Positions 62,390 through 64,000 of a DNA stretch of 64,000 nucleotides are shown here, piece by piece. The translations under genes and the position numbers were made by a program. Each line of letters opens with the position of its first letter. The first letter of the stretch is position 1. Origin of the DNA: Skeletonema tropicum (Eukaryota > Bacillariophyta > Thalassiosirophyceae > Thalassiosirales > Thalassiosiraceae); contig CM074148.1 in assembly GCA_037178625.1 (NCBI GenBank), forward strand, positions 682,001-746,000. The letters run 5' to 3'. The notes under the pieces were generated by a model that worked only from the letters and a program-made list of their open reading frames with translations, searched no databases and was not told the DNA's origin.

Positions 62390-64000
62390 GTATAATATTA
62401 TACACGGGGCGGGAAAGACGTATCATTGCCCCATCACACTAACACTAACCATACTTCTCGTTCAATTTCAATCTCGTCATCATCATTTTCATTCATATCC
62501 ATATCTTCAATGTGACGTGTCGTTGACAGATTTTCTTTTCCTTCTTCTACTTATAACTTCCATCACAGGTATTAGCTGTTATCTCATTCGGAGCATAGAT
62601 AGGTAAGTGCAGTGCCCAATACTGTGTACGTTGTACGATTGTAATGATAATGCTTTAAAGGCCTAGGCATCTTCGGTGTGTTTGTTTGATCAGCTGTGTG
62701 CGAATGAGAAATGAGATCATTTGATCAACTTCTTCGTATATCACTTTGATACACTATTGCACAATCAATGCGCGCTAACTTCTTCTCCTTCTCGTTTCAT
62801 CATGTATTATATCTCTTTTATTACATTACCACAGTACAGGTACAGTGAGTCTCTATCTCTATCGAATCAAATATGAATACGAGTGATGCTTCTGAGCAAC
62901 CCGAATCTGGATGCCCCCCTCCCCCTCCCGCCAGCAATAAACCCTATTTGCTCTCACTTCTCTGTTTTACACGTACCAACAAAACTACTTTGGCGTGCCA
63001 ACCTGTTAGAGTAGAGAGTAGTTCCGCGCCAGCCGACCACACGAAAGTGATGCCATCGCCAAAACTTGGCAGCAGAGCTTCACCATTTGAGCTCATTATT
63101 TGCGTATTGTAGGTACTTAACACTATGCACCAGAGAGTGGCGGGAGCCAAAAAAAATTTTTACTAACAAAAGTGCTAGTAATCATGGCGTCCAAAAAATC
63201 ACTATATTGGCAAGAGCGTTTAGCATGTTATCAGAGCAATTTGAACGACCGCTCTCTTTTGCAATCAATTCAGCATGTCTTCTTCTATCGGAAAATAATC
63301 AATCTATAGTTTATACTCACAATATTGGCCTCAGCCTAATCATTTTCCTACCTCACCAAAATTGGCCATATCTGCATATTTACTAGGGAACTAAGAGTAG
63401 CAAACTTTGGTGTGATAGTGTTCATTGATGCAAAAGGCTATAACCCGAGGTCAAAACACCATTGAACTACAAAACCGGCCGAATGACACAAGTGCCGACG
63501 ATACGATATGTATTATCCAATGCACATAACGTCAACGCTACTAAGCGCTACCAGACTTTAGACCATCCACATCGACAACCTAGTCCACACTAAGAGTCCA
63601 GTCCAAACGGAGCTACAGCGGATCAGGGAACAGTTGCAGCTCGGCATCGAAACGATACACCTACGGAGCGACAGACAAGAACGGTAGAGGTCGCAAACTG
63701 CGCACATAAAACCTCAACCACGTCAAGTGAGCAAACCGAATAAGAATCCAGATGTGATGAAAAACAAGCAGTGTTGGCAAAATATATCTGTGCCGAAGAT
63801 CCTAACACTTCAATGGGTGGCGAGAGCATAGACCGTGGCATAGGCACGGAGAATGCGTCACCTCAAAGGGTGCCAAAATCTTGGACTACGGAGGGAGATG
63901 ATGACGGAATGAAAACAGGTCGCAACAAATTGCAAACAGAACGAACAAGACATAGAAATGGTAAGACACATGAAACAGAATGAAAGAGCAAGTCGAACCA
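62390..64000 (+). repeat. Near-identical duplication, copy 2 (runs off the window)
   Basis: Matches 55112-56722 base for base with almost no differences. It starts in the promoter, at the TATA-like box, so only the proximal 5' region was copied next to the 3' flank of copy 3. Confidence 0.95.
62873..62938 (+). pseudogene. 5' stub of a phospholipase gene, second copy
   Basis: Identical to the stub at 55594 (MNTSDASEQPESGCPPPPPA), followed by the same unrelated sequence. Confidence 0.85.

Noticed and set aside
1..64000. tRNA, rRNA and CRISPR features
   Set aside because: No T-loop/anticodon arrangement, rRNA core sequence or spaced short repeats were recognised by eye; a covariance search could still find a tRNA.

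Overview
The window reads as nuclear DNA of a diatom, probably a centric species. The basis is a set of features typical of diatom proteomes: cell-surface proteins with a short acidic cytoplasmic N-terminus, one membrane anchor and a PSxxPS-, PT- or Thr-rich stalk; a Cys-repeat family of the C-IG-x-x-AC type; a Lys/Ser-rich tail with the pentalysine spacing of silaffin-like proteins; and short GT-AG introns of about 90-200 nt. No rRNA, tRNA or CRISPR was seen. Several genes carry 1-nt or short frame breaks. Some are convincing decay, others could be assembly indels.

Layout. 1-3.3 kb: two tandem MORN-repeat genes on the minus strand, the first frameshifted and running off the window. 3.5-4.3 kb: a foldback element. 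4.9-8.5 kb: a Thr-rich anchored surface protein and a membrane-anchored acetylesterase-like (SASA/DUF303) gene with frame breaks in its linker. 9.7-11.3 kb: a hypothetical gene. 12-15.8 kb: a nine-exon-class gene joining a coiled coil, sixteen 14-aa PS repeats and a Cys repeat encoded by serially duplicated 54-nt exons. 16.2-16.5 kb: two abutting hexanucleotide arrays. 17.4-17.9 kb: a small anchored pentalysine protein. 18.2-18.9 kb: a dead GNAT acetyltransferase. 19.4-22.0 kb: a three-exon receptor-type guanylate cyclase ending in a RING finger. 23.3-25.5 kb: an anchored calcineurin-like phosphoesterase. 28.2-30.3 kb: the first member of a cPLA2/patatin-like phospholipase family.

31.5-50.1 kb is a nest of mobile elements: a palindromic foldback split by a 900-bp non-autonomous hAT; a 1.59-kb segment (A) containing a MITE; a Penelope-like retroelement (PLE) with 392-bp pseudo-LTRs, each carrying a type I hammerhead ribozyme; a second copy of segment A split by a 5.4-kb Helitron-like element; and a full-length hAT with an intact two-exon transposase. 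The repeated copies supply empty sites and target duplications, so the order of events can be read: segment A (already with its MITE) was duplicated around the PLE, and the Helitron-like element entered only the second copy.

50.1-64 kb is an expanding array of the phospholipase family: a decayed copy, an intact-frame copy and two truncated 5' fragments. It is broken up by a LINE fragment and by a near-identical duplication of at least 1.6 kb that runs off the window. Copies that keep the reading frame have changed catalytic positions, so the array looks like birth and death of a secreted or membrane-bound lipase family driven by local duplication.
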